A stretch of DNA of 64,000 nucleotides from Neorhizobium galegae (GCF_017877135.1 NZ_JAGIPH010000001.1:1054001-1118000), one strand, 5' to 3'; positions 45,620 through 55,603 are shown, counted from the first letter of the stretch. Notes: generated by a model not told the origin, from the sequence alone. Numbers and translations are program-made.

Positions 45620-45763
45620 CATGCTCTCAATCTGACTTTATTGCCTGTTTTTCCACCTCGCCTGCGGGCTGAAGGTGCGCCGCAGGTCATGCTGATGCCA
45701 TCGCATTCCCCTTGGGCGACTGCGCTTTTGCCTTGTTTGCGGGCGAGGATCGCGGCCACGTGA
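45617..45763 (+). CDS. Possible upstream small ORF before the ABC operon
   Basis: 48 residues from ATG to TGA (MHALNLTLLPVFPPRLRAEG...), with AAAGGA 10 bases ahead. Its ATG lies in the 3' arm of the candidate structured leader, so folding could hide it. No domain is recognised; it may be a leader peptide or chance. Confidence 0.25.
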   Translation: MHALNLTLLPVFPPRLRAEGAPQVMLMPSHSPWATALLPCLRARIAAT

Positions 45764-45842
45764 CGGCCTGAGATCACGCCCGGCTGGCCGGATCCAAAAT
45801 CTCACCAATCTCCCCGCAAATTCCGATTTTCGGAGCGTTCTC

Positions 45843-47576
45843 ATGCTCTTTCCGAAACACGCACCGCTTGCGCTGCGCCGCTCTGCCCTGCCGACCTTTT
45901 GGGATGTCGTTGCCCTGCTTCTGGTGATCGGCCTGATCGTGGCCGTTGCCTATGCGGCAGAAGCCACCAACGAGCCGCTTTCCGCACTCGATGCCGCGCC
46001 CCTGTCGCTCGATCCATCGAACCTGCCGCTTTATGCGCTGCGCACCATGCTGCGCATGCTGGCGGCCATCATCTGTTCGCTGATCTTCACCTTCATTTAC
46101 GCAACCTTTGCCGCCCGCAGCCGCCGGGCGGAAATGGTGATGGTCCCCGTGCTGGACATTCTCCAGTCCGTTCCCATCCTCGGCTTCCTGACCTTTACCG
46201 TCACCTTCTTCATGAACCTGTTTCCCGGCAGGGTGCTGGGTGCGGAACTGGCGAGCGTCTTTGCCATCTTCACCAGTCAGGCCTGGAACATGACCTTCAG
46301 CATGTACCAGTCCATGCGCAACCAGCCGAAGGATCTGGAAGAGGCCAGCGCCAGCTTTCACCTCAGCGCCTGGCAGCGCTTCTGGCGGCTGGACGTGCCC
46401 TTTGCCATGCCGGGTCTGGTATGGAATGCCATGATGTCAATGTCCGGCGGCTGGTTCTTCGTGGTCGCCTCCGAAGCCATCACTGTGGGCGACACGACGG
46501 TGACGCTGCCAGGCGTCGGTTCCTATGTGGCGCTTGCCATCAGGCAACAGAACATCGCGGCTATCGGTTATGCCATCGCCGCCATGCTGGCCGTGATCAT
46601 CCTGTACGACCAGTTCCTGTTCCGCCCCCTGGTCGCCTGGGCCGACAAATTCCGTTTCGAGACCACCGCCTCCACCGAGGAGCCGACCTCCTGGATGCTG
46701 GACCTGATGCGCCGTTCGCGTCTCATCGCCATGCTGACGGCGCCGCTGGCCTGGCTTGCGCGGCAGGTCTGGTCGCTGCGCCTGCCTGAATTTCGTCCGA
46801 AGGCGCAAAAGGCCGGCACCCGTGCGGTCCAGTCGCGGCTTTTCGACTGGCTCTGGCTGGCGGTCATCCTGGCGGCCGGCCTCTATGCCGCCCTTCAGAG
46901 CATCGTCTATCTTCGCGATACGATCGGCTGGGGGGATGTGGCGACCGCCGTGCTCGACGGCTGCATCACCCTTCTCCGCGTGGTGGTGCTGATGGCGATT
47001 GCGACGGCCGTCTGGGTGCCGGTCGGCGTGTGGATCGGGCTTCGCCCGGCCATTGCCGAAAAGGTGCAGCCGCTGGCGCAGTTCCTCGCAGCCTTTCCGG
47101 CCAATCTCGCCTTTCCGGTCTTCGTCGTGGTCATCGTCCGCTACGACCTCAACCAGCATATCTGGCTGAGCCCGCTGATGATCCTCGGCACGCAGTGGTA
47201 CATTCTCTTCAACGTCATCGCAGGCGCCTCCGCCTATCCGAGCGAGTTGAAGGAAGCCGCCCGCAGCTTCGGAATCAGGGGCTGGCGCTGGTGGGCGAAG
47301 GTCATCCTGCCCGGCATTTTTCCCTATTACGTCACCGGCGCGATTACCGCATCCGGCGGCTCGTGGAATGCCAGCATCGTGGCGGAAGTCGCCACTTGGG
47401 GCAATGAGCAGCTCTCCACCCCCGGCCTCGGCTCCTACATCGCCGATGCGACCACGAAGGGCGATTTCCAGCGCGTCGTGCTCGGCATCATCGTCATGTG
47501 CGCCTTCGTCACGCTCTTCAACCGGCTGGTCTGGCGGCCTCTCTACACGCTCGGCGAACGACGCCTGAGACTGTAA
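45843..47576 (+). CDS. ABC transporter permease, two fused permease domains
   Basis: 577 residues holding two binding-protein-dependent permease domains in one chain. The first has the EAA-type loop LEEASASFHLSAWQRFWRLDVPFAMP near residue 170; the second KEAARSFGIRGWRWWAKVILPGIFP near residue 475. Roughly eleven to twelve membrane helices. It belongs to the nitrate/sulfonate/taurine-like permease group, but its substrate is unknown. It is followed 56 bases later by its ATPase. No solute-binding protein gene lies nearby. Confidence 0.88.
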   Translation: MLFPKHAPLALRRSALPTFWDVVALLLVIGLIVAVAYAAEATNEPLSALDAAPLSLDPSNLPLYALRTMLRMLAAIICSLIFTFIYATFAARSRRAEMVMVPVLDILQSVPILGFLTFTVTFFMNLFPGRVLGAELASVFAIFTSQAWNMTFSMYQSMRNQPKDLEEASASFHLSAWQRFWRLDVPFAMPGLVWNAMMSMSGGWFFVVASEAITVGDTTVTLPGVGSYVALAIRQQNIAAIGYAIAAMLAVIILYDQFLFRPLVAWADKFRFETTASTEEPTSWMLDLMRRSRLIAMLTAPLAWLARQVWSLRLPEFRPKAQKAGTRAVQSRLFDWLWLAVILAAGLYAALQSIVYLRDTIGWGDVATAVLDGCITLLRVVVLMAIATAVWVPVGVWIGLRPAIAEKVQPLAQFLAAFPANLAFPVFVVVIVRYDLNQHIWLSPLMILGTQWYILFNVIAGASAYPSELKEAARSFGIRGWRWWAKVILPGIFPYYVTGAITASGGSWNASIVAEVATWGNEQLSTPGLGSYIADATTKGDFQRVVLGIIVMCAFVTLFNRLVWRPLYTLGERRLRL

Positions 47577-47632
47577 CCGCCGACCGTACCTCCACCCATG
47601 TGCCGCTTTACTTCTGACCGGAGGGTCATTCC

Positions 47633-48934
47633 ATGCTCGATATCACCAACAAGGCTCCGCTCATCGACATTCAACAGGCCTGCCGCTCCTTTCCCAAGGG
47701 CAGCGGCCACGACGTGATGGTGCTGGAAAATGTCGATCTCACCATTCGCGAAGGCGAGATCGTCGGTCTGCTCGGCCGTTCAGGCTCCGGCAAGTCCACG
47801 CTGCTGCGCATCATCGCGGGTCTGATCGCGCCCTCTGCCGGCCGGGCGCTGTGCCGGGGCGAAGTCATCGACGGCCCGCCGCCGGGCATTGCCATGGTAT
47901 TCCAGTCGTTTGCCCTCTTTCCCTGGCTGACGGTTCTGCAGAATGTGGAACTCGGCCTCGAAGCACAGGGCGTGGAGCGCGGGGAGCGCCGCAAGCGGGC
48001 GGAAGCCGCCATCGACCTGATCGGCCTTGGCGGTTTCGAAAGCGCCTATCCGAAGGAGCTTTCCGGCGGCATGCGCCAGCGTGTCGGCTTTGCCCGTGCG
48101 CTTGTCGTCCATCCGGACCTGATGCTGATGGACGAGCCTTTTTCCGCGCTCGACGTTCTGACGGCAGAAACGCTGCGCACCGACATGATCGACCTGTGGA
48201 TGGAAGGCCGGCTGCCGATCAAATCCGTGCTGATCGTCACCCACAACATCGAGGAAGCGGTGCTGATGTGCGACCGCATCCTGGTGTTTTCCTCCAATCC
48301 GGGGCGCGTGGCCTCGGAAATCAAGGTGGACCTGCCGCATCCGCGCAACCGTCTCGACCCCATGTTCCGCCAGCTCGTGGACAGCATCTATGCCCGCATG
48401 ACGCAGCGCCCGGAACCGAGAGTGCCGAGCGTCGAAGGTATTCCCGGCACGGGCGTCGGCATGATCCTGGAGCCGGTTTCCACCAATGTCATGGCCGGTC
48501 TGCTGGAGGCCTTGGCACGCGAGCCCTATCACGGCCGCGCCGACCTGCCGGTTCTGGCAGGCGTTCTGCAGCTAGCGGCGGACGAACTGTTCCATCTGGC
48601 CGAAGCCCTGCAGCTGCTGCGCTTTGCCCAGTTGAGCGAAGGCGATGTCGTGCTGACGGACGAGGGCCGGCGCTTTGCCGATCTGGATACGGAAAGCCGC
48701 AAGCAGCTGTTTGCCAGCCACCTGACGGCCTATGTGCCTCTGGCGGCCCTGATGCGCCGCGTGCTGGAAGAACGTCCAACACACACGGCGCCGGCGGCGC
48801 GCTTCCTCACCGAACTCGAGGACCATATGTCGGAAGCCTATGCGGAAGACACGCTGAAGACGATCATCTCCTGGGGGCGCTACGCCGAACTCTTCGCCTA
48901 TGACGAACATACGGAAATGTTCATCCTGGAATAG
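47633..48934 (+). CDS. ABC ATPase with C-terminal AAA-associated domain
   Basis: 433 residues. ABC domain at 1-260: Walker A GRSGSGKST, Q-loop VFQSFALFPWLT, signature LSGGMRQRVGFARA, Walker B LMLMDEPFSALD and switch His in VTHNIEEA, as in nitrate/sulfonate importers. Residues 285-433 form the AAA-associated C-terminal domain (MILEPVSTNVMAGLLEAL, GDVVLTDEGRRFADLD), thought to be regulatory. Pairs with the double-domain permease upstream. Confidence 0.9.
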   Translation: MLDITNKAPLIDIQQACRSFPKGSGHDVMVLENVDLTIREGEIVGLLGRSGSGKSTLLRIIAGLIAPSAGRALCRGEVIDGPPPGIAMVFQSFALFPWLTVLQNVELGLEAQGVERGERRKRAEAAIDLIGLGGFESAYPKELSGGMRQRVGFARALVVHPDLMLMDEPFSALDVLTAETLRTDMIDLWMEGRLPIKSVLIVTHNIEEAVLMCDRILVFSSNPGRVASEIKVDLPHPRNRLDPMFRQLVDSIYARMTQRPEPRVPSVEGIPGTGVGMILEPVSTNVMAGLLEALAREPYHGRADLPVLAGVLQLAADELFHLAEALQLLRFAQLSEGDVVLTDEGRRFADLDTESRKQLFASHLTAYVPLAALMRRVLEERPTHTAPAARFLTELEDHMSEAYAEDTLKTIISWGRYAELFAYDEHTEMFILE

Positions 48935-49026
48935 CTGCCACACAGACAGAACCAGGACGGCTTCTCCCACAGATGACAACCGCCTGATCATCTGAAACGG
49001 TCAGGACATCGTCCTTCGACCCAGGC

Positions 49027-49054
49027 GACAGGCAACAAAAAGCCGGGGCAGATC
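49027..49054 (-). terminator. Terminator of the PfkB kinase gene
   Basis: GCCGGGGCAG (49032-49041) pairs with CTGCCCCGGC (49045-49054) around a 3-base loop; on the minus strand five T follow (49031-49027). Confidence 0.88.
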
Positions 49055-49091
49055 CTGCCCCGGCCGCAAAGATGTGAAAGAGCAAAAGCCC

Positions 49092-50018
49092 TCAGAGGCC
49101 GATTTCGTGGGCATAAGGCGGGTTTGCGCCGGCGCGCGACACGGTGACAGCCGCCGCCTTGGCACCGAGGAAAAGCGCATCCTTCACCGCCTGTTCGGAG
49201 AGGTTTGCGACCTTTTCCTTCGACAGCAGGTTCTGGCGCTTCAGCGAGGCAAGGATGCCCGCATCGAACGTATCGCCGGCACCGACGGTATCGACCACCG
49301 TAACCCGCTCGGCCGGCACAGCCACCTTGAAGCCCGCCGTATAGCCGACGGCGCCTTCGGCACCGCGGGTGATGACGACGAGCTTGGCGCCCTGCCCCAG
49401 CCAGTATTTGGCCAGTGTGTCATGGTCGCCTTCCATGCCGAACCAGTCGAGATCCTCATCGGAAAACTTGATGATGTCGGACATGGCGGCCATGCGGGCG
49501 ACGCGGCCATGATGCTTTTCGCGATCCTTGATGAAGCCCGGACGGATGTTCGGATCAAACGAGATGACGCGGCTCTGGTATTCGCGCGCCATCAGCGTCT
49601 CGTAGGTTTCACCGCAGGGTTCCGGGATCAGGCTGATCGCGCCAAAATGCATGGCCTCGATTTCGGGTCCAAGCTCCGGCAGGTCCTCGCGCGACAGCAT
49701 GCGGCCGGCGGTGCCCTCGTCGTAGAAGGCATACGTGGCCTGGCCGTTCACCAGCTTGACGAAGGCAATCGTCGTCGGGCGCGACGAGACGGCGCAGAAA
49801 CGCGCATCCACATGGCTTTTCTTCAGCGTCTCGCGCAGGATGTCGCCCATCATGTCGTCGGAAAGGCCGGTGAAGAAACCCGTCGGTTGTCCAAGACGGC
49901 CAAGCGCAATGGCCGTGTTGAAGATGGCGCCGCCGGCATAGGGCGCAAAGCCGTTTTCGCCGAGCGTGGTTTCACGCGGCAACATGTCGATGAGGGCCTC
50001 ACCGCAGCACAAGATCAT
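49092..50018 (-). CDS. PfkB-family sugar kinase, probable fructokinase
   Basis: 308 residues of the ribokinase/PfkB fold. N-terminal sugar site GGAIFNTAIALGRLG (first PfkB signature region) and C-terminal DTVGAGDTFDAGIL with the catalytic Asp. Overall wording (ILCCGEALIDMLPRE) matches rhizobial fructokinases; 2-keto-3-deoxygluconate kinase is a less likely alternative. ATG at 50018 is preferred as GAGGAG is 6 bases ahead; the ATG two codons earlier abuts it. Confidence 0.88.
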   Translation of the reverse strand: MILCCGEALIDMLPRETTLGENGFAPYAGGAIFNTAIALGRLGQPTGFFTGLSDDMMGDILRETLKKSHVDARFCAVSSRPTTIAFVKLVNGQATYAFYDEGTAGRMLSREDLPELGPEIEAMHFGAISLIPEPCGETYETLMAREYQSRVISFDPNIRPGFIKDREKHHGRVARMAAMSDIIKFSDEDLDWFGMEGDHDTLAKYWLGQGAKLVVITRGAEGAVGYTAGFKVAVPAERVTVVDTVGAGDTFDAGILASLKRQNLLSKEKVANLSEQAVKDALFLGAKAAAVTVSRAGANPPYAHEIGL

Positions 50019-50085
50019 TTGCATCTCCTCGAAGACGGACCGGATTGTTCAATCGATTAAATCAGCTTTCGGCAAAAGGCCAGCC

Positions 50086-50784
50086 TCAAGCCTCGGGCAA
50101 TTCGGCAACGCCGCCGTGACGCGCCGACCAGGCAAGCGGCGCATCGAGGAAGCTTTCCACCTCGCCAAGCGTTGCGTCATCGAACAGCTTTTGCGCACGG
50201 GCAACTGCCAGCACTTCGCGCCAGGTGGCGATATGGTGCAGCGTGACGCGGCCATTGGCAAAGCGGGCCTCGGCCTGCGGGAAAAAGCCGTAGTAGAACA
50301 GCGCGATCGCGTGATCGACGACACCGCCGGCGGCCCGCACGGCATCAATGAACTGGAACATGCTGCCGCCGACCGTCGTCAGGTCCTCGATGACGAGCAC
50401 GCGCGCTCCCTCCGGCATATGGCCCTCGATCTGGGCGGCGCGGCCATGGCCTTTTGGCTTCTTGCGCACGTAGATCATCGGCAGCGCCAGCCGGTCGGCC
50501 AGGAGTGCGGCAAAGGGAATGCCCGCCGTCTCGCCGCCGGCAATGCAGTCGAACCGTTCAAAGCCGGCATCGCGGGTGACGGTTGAGGCGGCGAAATCCA
50601 TGATGGCGGAGCGGATCCGCGGATAGGAGAGAAGCTTGCGGCAGTCGATATAGACCGGGCTCGCCATGCCGGAAGCCAGCTTGTAGGGCTCCTCAGGGCG
50701 GAAATGCACCGCGCCGATTTCCCAGAGCATTTTTGCCATCAATTCGGCCATCACGCCGCGCTCGGGATAGATCAACCGGACCAT
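50086..50784 (-). CDS. pyrE: Orotate phosphoribosyltransferase
   Basis: 232 residues. Joins orotate to PRPP to give OMP. The PRPP-binding motif is [21 protein letters not shown]; also [31 protein letters not shown] and [16 protein letters not shown]. The last carries the flexible-loop lysines. GGAG lies 6 bases before the ATG at 50784; longer starts up to 50826 are less likely. Part of the pyrimidine genes of this window with pyrC and pyrD. Confidence 0.95.
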   Translation of the reverse strand: MVRLIYPERGVMAELMAKMLWEIGAVHFRPEEPYKLASGMASPVYIDCRKLLSYPRIRSAIMDFAASTVTRDAGFERFDCIAGGETAGIPFAALLADRLALPMIYVRKKPKGHGRAAQIEGHMPEGARVLVIEDLTTVGGSMFQFIDAVRAAGGVVDHAIALFYYGFFPQAEARFANGRVTLHHIATWREVLAVARAQKLFDDATLGEVESFLDAPLAWSARHGGVAELPEA

Positions 50785-50922
50785 GCTCATCTCCATCTTT
50801 TTTGCCCTGCGCGCAGATAGCAGCAACGCGCCGCAGTGACCAGCGGGAGAGGCGGTTTATCCGATCGAGGGCCTGCAGAAATTGCGGTTTTGCCGGGCGG
50901 GCGCCCCCTAAGGGCGTGTCCC

Positions 50923-52089
50923 TCAGGCGCTGGTGCGTGATCCCTGCCGGGGATGATCGGCGGCGCGCTGCACGCGGTTTCGGCCGTTCCGCTTGGCCTC
51001 GTAGAGCGCCGCATCGGCCGCGTTCAGGATTCCGTCGAAATCCCGCCCCTCGCTGAAGCCATAGGCGATGCCGGCGCTGACGGTGACGCGGAAGCGGGCG
51101 TCGCCCGCCGACAGCTCCCGCTCGGCGAAATTGCGCCGGATGCGCTCGGCAAGCCACTCGGCATAGCCGGGGGCGGCCGTGCGAAGCACCGCAGCGAATT
51201 CCTCGCCGCCGAGCCTTGCGGTTGTGCTCAAGCCCGAGGCGTCCTTCAGATCCTCGGCAAGGCAGCGGATGACCTCGTCCCCCACCGCATGGCCATACTG
51301 GTCGTTCACCGCCTTGAAGCGGTCGATGTCGAAGACGATCACCGCCATATCGTCGGTGAACAGATCGCGCGCATGCAGTTCAAACAGCGCACGGCGATTG
51401 TAGAGCCCGGTCAGCGCATCCGTAATGGCCTCGCGGCGGTGGCGGGCGGTGATGCGCGCCTGATGCACCATCAGGGACATGGCGCCGATGCCGGTCATGC
51501 CGGCGATGCTCATGCTGGTATTGAAGGTTTCCGCCCAGTTTTCCGGCGCCGAGCCCATCACCCAGCGACCGTCGGCCGCAATGACCACCGCACAGACAGC
51601 AAACGAAAACCCGGTCAGGGCATAGAGGAGCGACATGCCGAGAAGCGCACCCGGAGCCTCCCGGCAGCCACGCGCATATTCGATGGCCGTGCCGAACAGC
51701 ATCACGGCGCAACACAGGTTGAGCATGATGAAGCCGATGCCGTCATAACCGACGATGATCGGCACAAGCGTGAGGGGCAGCGACACGAGGCCGGCAACAG
51801 CCACATGGCGGACAGGCGAGCGATCCGTGCGAAACTGAAAGGCGGCCGCATAAATGATGGCAAAGCCCACCAGCATCGGGCTGAAGCTGGCGGCAAGCGC
51901 TGCTGCCGAGGGAAATTCCGTATAGTAGCTATAGCAGAATATGGCCGCGACCAGGAAGGCAAGGCCCAGAACCCAGGTCAACAGAAACCCGTCACCACGC
52001 CGCGCAAGCCAGGTTGCGAACAAGGTGACCAGCAGGCAAAGCGTCGAAACGCCGAGCGAAATCAGCAAGGTCCTGTAATCAAGCATCAT
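50923..52089 (-). CDS. Membrane diguanylate cyclase (GGDEF domain)
   Basis: 388 residues. The N-terminal half (residues 1-205) contains about six to seven membrane helices with no recognised sensor domain. The C-terminal GGDEF domain (residues 220-380) begins DALTGLYNRRALFEL and has an active-site GGEEF in ARLGGEEFAAVL, so it should make cyclic di-GMP. The inhibitory RxxD site five residues before GGEEF is missing. Start: paired ATG codons at 52089/52086; a GTG at 52110 is possible. Confidence 0.88.
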   Translation of the reverse strand: MMLDYRTLLISLGVSTLCLLVTLFATWLARRGDGFLLTWVLGLAFLVAAIFCYSYYTEFPSAAALAASFSPMLVGFAIIYAAAFQFRTDRSPVRHVAVAGLVSLPLTLVPIIVGYDGIGFIMLNLCCAVMLFGTAIEYARGCREAPGALLGMSLLYALTGFSFAVCAVVIAADGRWVMGSAPENWAETFNTSMSIAGMTGIGAMSLMVHQARITARHRREAITDALTGLYNRRALFELHARDLFTDDMAVIVFDIDRFKAVNDQYGHAVGDEVIRCLAEDLKDASGLSTTARLGGEEFAAVLRTAAPGYAEWLAERIRRNFAERELSAGDARFRVTVSAGIAYGFSEGRDFDGILNAADAALYEAKRNGRNRVQRAADHPRQGSRTSA

Positions 52090-52372
52090 GCCCGCCAGAT
52101 TTCGAAGCACTGTCGGATTTTTTAAAGCGACAGGCTGTCACTTTGTTCCCCATCCGATCTGAACTCAGAATACTAATGCACCTATAACAAAAACGTTAAA
52201 ACGTATAGCTATCCTTCGCAGTCTGAACGGCAAGGCGCGCCGGGCATACTTGTGCAGTCTTGCATTGAGCCCCTCTACCCCATGTCTTCCCTCACAAGCC
52301 GTCACACCACGCAAAGGCCGATGCATGGCGCAGCAATACTCAACGGGCGGCTTGGCCAACGAACTGGGCCGA

Positions 52373-53410
52373 CTAGACGACAGTCCAGTGCAGCGGGAAC
52401 ATCGGGTCAAACACGGTGACCGGTCCTGCCTCGGTGTCGCGTTTTGCCGGATAGGCCACCGGCTGTTCCTGCTTCTCAAGCAGAATGGTGTCCTCGTTGG
52501 CGGCAAGTCCGTACCAGGCCGGGCCGTTCAGCGATGCGAAAGCCTCCAGCCGCTCGAGCGCGCCTTCCTCCTCGAACACATGGGCAAGGCAGCTCATGGT
52601 GTTGATCGAGGTGTAGATGCCGGCGCAGCCGCAGGCGCATTCCTTCAACGGATCGACATGCGGCGCCGAATCGGTGCCGAGGAAAAAGCGGGCGTCGCCG
52701 GAGGTCGCCGCCTTGCGCAGCGCCTGTCGGTGATGTTCACGCTTGGCAACCGGCAGGCAGTAATAATGCGGCCGGATGCCGCCGACGAGCAGCGCATTGC
52801 GGTTGATGATGAGGTGATGGGTGGTGATCGAGCCGGCAAGGTTGCGGTCGGCGCCCAGAATGTAATCGACGCCGTCCTTCGTCGTCACATGCTCCATGGT
52901 GATGCGCAGATCCGGCAGGCGGCGACGGATTACATCGAGATTCTCGTCGATAAAGACCGCCTCGCGATCGAAAATATCGACCTCCGGCGTCGTGACCTCG
53001 CCATGCACGCACAGCGGCATGCCGATCTTGGCCATGCGCTCCAGCGTCGGCATGGCCTTGTCGAGATCGCGCACGCCGCCATGGGAATTGGTGGTGGCGC
53101 CGGCCGGATAAAGTTTGACGGCGGTGATGAGGCCGCTCTTCAGCCCCTCCTCGACATCGTCCGGATCGGTCTGCTCGGTCAGATAGAGCGTCATCAGCGG
53201 CTGGAAGCGGTCACCGGCCGGCAGGACATCCAGGATGCGCTGCCGGTAAGCCTTGGCATCTGCCGTGGTGACGACCGGCGGCACAAGGTTCGGCATGATG
53301 ATGGCGCGGGCAAAATGCCGACTGGTATCGCCAATCACGGCCGCCATCACCGCGCCGTCACGCAGATGCAGGTGCCAGTCGTCGGGGCGGTGGATGCGAA
53401 TGCTGTTCAT
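52373..53410 (-). CDS. pyrC: Dihydroorotase
   Basis: 345 residues, class II dihydroorotase. Zinc and substrate ligands: [10 protein letters not shown], carboxylated Lys in [11 protein letters not shown], His in CVHGEV and TMEHVTTK, and the catalytic Asp in FLGTDSAPH. Length matches E. coli PyrC. GGAAGAAG lies 6 bases before the ATG at 53410. Confidence 0.95.
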   Translation of the reverse strand: MNSIRIHRPDDWHLHLRDGAVMAAVIGDTSRHFARAIIMPNLVPPVVTTADAKAYRQRILDVLPAGDRFQPLMTLYLTEQTDPDDVEEGLKSGLITAVKLYPAGATTNSHGGVRDLDKAMPTLERMAKIGMPLCVHGEVTTPEVDIFDREAVFIDENLDVIRRRLPDLRITMEHVTTKDGVDYILGADRNLAGSITTHHLIINRNALLVGGIRPHYYCLPVAKREHHRQALRKAATSGDARFFLGTDSAPHVDPLKECACGCAGIYTSINTMSCLAHVFEEEGALERLEAFASLNGPAWYGLAANEDTILLEKQEQPVAYPAKRDTEAGPVTVFDPMFPLHWTVV

Positions 53411-53617
53411 GGCGTCTTCTTCCGTATGGTCGCTCTTTACCCTTGGCCATAGCACCCGTTGGCAAAGCCCGACAACCGAGCGACCCCTAGTTTTTTACCG
53501 CAGACCTTGAAGGGAACGCTCGCCGATCATCAAGACGTGATCGGCAAAGTGATGCGGAACCGGCTGTCAAGTCCCGCGTTCATTAATCAAATATAAAGTT
53601 TTGAACCGGAGAGAAGA

Positions 53618-54559
53618 ATGAACGCCCGTTCTTCACATGTCAGAATCATCGCAAAGCTCTGTGCCGGAACCGCCGTCGCGCTTGCCGCGCTGACGGTCGC
53701 ACCCAATGCACGCGAACCCGCTCCGGTGGTGCTCGCAAGCGTCATGCAGGACCAGTGCGACCGCATGGCCGGCAGCCCCTATGACCAGAACCGCAACACT
53801 GCCTATGCGCCGGTCGGCATCGAAGAGATCGACACGGAGGCGGTGACCGCCTGCCGAATCGCCTTCGAGGCGACCCACAATCCGCGGTTTGCCTATCAGC
53901 TTGGCCGGGCGCTCAACCGCACGCAGGAAGCCGATCAGGCGATGACCGCCTATGAGACGGCCGTCAACGCCGATTATTCCGCCGCGAAGGTGAATTTCGG
54001 CATGCTGATGGGTCGTATGGGCGACACTTCGACCGAGTTCAAGATGTATAGCGAGGCCGCAGCGACCGGCAATGTTCTGGCCGCCTATAATCTCGGCGTC
54101 GCCTATCGCGACGGGCTCGGCACCGACAAGAACGGCGAAAAGGCCTTGTCCTGGTTCGAGAAGGCAGCCGCCGGCGGCGATAGCACCGCAGCCTTCAACA
54201 TCGGCGCCATGTATGACGAAGGCGACCTCGTTGCCGAAGACAACCAGCTGGCGATTGCCTGGTATGACATTGCCGCCAAGCGCGGCAATGCGGACGCCAT
54301 GATCAATCTCGGCCTGATGTATCAGGCAGGCGAAGGCATTGCGGCCAATCCGCAGGCGGCGGCCGAAATGTATGCTGAGGCGGCAGCTGCCGGCGACAGT
54401 TTCGGCGCACTGAAGCTGAAGGAAATGCAGGATGCAGGCGTCGTGCCGGCTCCGGCACCCGATGTTGCCACCACGGACCACACCCCCAAGGGCGGCATCG
54501 ACATGCTGGTTCTGCAGGAAGGCGACGTGGAAATTCCCTCGACGCTCTTGTCTATCTAG
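53618..54559 (+). CDS. Exported Sel1-repeat protein
   Basis: 313 residues. A signal segment (residues 10-35) is followed by four to five Sel1-like repeats from about residue 90 to 270: AAYNLGVAYRDGLGTDKNGEKALSWFEKAA, AAFNIGAMYDEGDLV, and AMINLGLMYQAGEGIA. Such helical arrays mediate protein contacts, often at the envelope. The tail after residue 275 is Pro/Ala-rich and acidic. GGAGAGAAG precedes the ATG. Partners unknown. Confidence 0.85.
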   Translation: MNARSSHVRIIAKLCAGTAVALAALTVAPNAREPAPVVLASVMQDQCDRMAGSPYDQNRNTAYAPVGIEEIDTEAVTACRIAFEATHNPRFAYQLGRALNRTQEADQAMTAYETAVNADYSAAKVNFGMLMGRMGDTSTEFKMYSEAAATGNVLAAYNLGVAYRDGLGTDKNGEKALSWFEKAAAGGDSTAAFNIGAMYDEGDLVAEDNQLAIAWYDIAAKRGNADAMINLGLMYQAGEGIAANPQAAAEMYAEAAAAGDSFGALKLKEMQDAGVVPAPAPDVATTDHTPKGGIDMLVLQEGDVEIPSTLLSI

Positions 54560-54562
54560 CAA

Positions 54563-55603
54563 TCAGCCGGGAATATCGCCGGCCGAGGGGCCCCAGACAT
54601 CCGTCATGGCAAAACCCGCAGCCAGCGGATCGAACGGGTCAAGCGCCACCGTCTGCTGACCGAAGGTGAAGCCGCGTCCACTGATCGTCGGAATGACGGC
54701 CGGACGCCCGGCAATCTCGGTGACGCCGGAGAGGCCGACGCGGAATTCGGACCCGATGATGGAGCGCGAGGTAAACACGTCGCCTTCCCTCACCTTTCCG
54801 CGGGCAAACAGCGTCGCAAGGTTGGCGGAATTTCCCGTACCGCAGGGCGACCGGTCGGCGCGGCCGGGCCACATCGTGGTGCAGGTGCGCACGGCACCAT
54901 CCGGATCGACATCGCGGAACATCACATAGGCGACGCCGGAAACGGCCGGGATTTCCGGATGAACGACCGGGAATTTCTCGTTGACCAGCGCCTTCAGTTC
55001 CATGCCGGCGGCAACGAGGGCGGCGGCATTGTGCTTTTCGATGGTGAGCCCGATCTGGCCCACATAGACCAGCGCGTAAAACACGCCGCCATAGGCGAGA
55101 TCGAGGCTGATCGTGCCCCACCTTGTCTCCAGCGCTACATCCAGCGCATGGACGAAGGACGGCACCATGGTCAGTTCCACGCGCTCGCAGCGGCCGTCAT
55201 GGCATGTCGCGCGCGCCCGCACGAGGCCCGCAGCCGTTTCCAGCACCACGATGGTTTCCGGCTCCTGCATCTCCACCATGCCGCTTTCGAGAAGCGCCGT
55301 CGTCACGCAGATGGAGTTGGACCCGGAACTGGCATGCGCCTGATCCGGCTGGAGAATGACAAAGGCCGCATCGGCTGACGGATCGCTCGGCGGCAGGAGG
55401 AGGTTTACCGAACCGATCGGGTTTCCACGCGGCTCAAGGCAGAGGAAACGGCGCAGCGCCTGGCCCTTCGGGTCGCTGTTCAGCCAGGCGAGCTTGTCGG
55501 CGGTAGTCACCCCTGGGATTTTCGGCACGCCGCCGATGGCCACCTTGCCGATCTCCCCTTCGGCATGGACGTCCAGCAATTGCATCGTCCGTTTCCATCT
55601 CAT
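54563..55603 (-). CDS. Proline racemase family enzyme, Ser/Cys type
   Basis: 346 residues. The proline racemase fold is shown by the paired catalytic loops. The second, DRSPCGTGNSA, has the usual Cys; the first, HASSGSNSICV, has Ser where racemases have Cys. Ser/Cys members are known to act on trans-4- or trans-3-hydroxy-L-proline (epimerase and/or dehydratase), so a hydroxyproline role is likely. The start MRWKRTMQLLDVH fits the family; MQLLD at 55585 is an alternative. No transporter or catabolic partners lie beside it. Confidence 0.82.
   Translation of the reverse strand: MRWKRTMQLLDVHAEGEIGKVAIGGVPKIPGVTTADKLAWLNSDPKGQALRRFLCLEPRGNPIGSVNLLLPPSDPSADAAFVILQPDQAHASSGSNSICVTTALLESGMVEMQEPETIVVLETAAGLVRARATCHDGRCERVELTMVPSFVHALDVALETRWGTISLDLAYGGVFYALVYVGQIGLTIEKHNAAALVAAGMELKALVNEKFPVVHPEIPAVSGVAYVMFRDVDPDGAVRTCTTMWPGRADRSPCGTGNSANLATLFARGKVREGDVFTSRSIIGSEFRVGLSGVTEIAGRPAVIPTISGRGFTFGQQTVALDPFDPLAAGFAMTDVWGPSAGDIPG

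Larger units (their letters stand above)
45201..45842. other. 642-base stretch without a well-supported gene
   Basis: Open frames on both strands (for example a minus-strand frame at 45233-45547 beginning MIEVLDRLELSISF) lack ribosome sites and recognisable domains and may be decayed. The right half holds a possible structured leader (45545-45619), a 48-codon frame (45617-45763) and the space just before the ABC permease. Confidence 0.45.
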
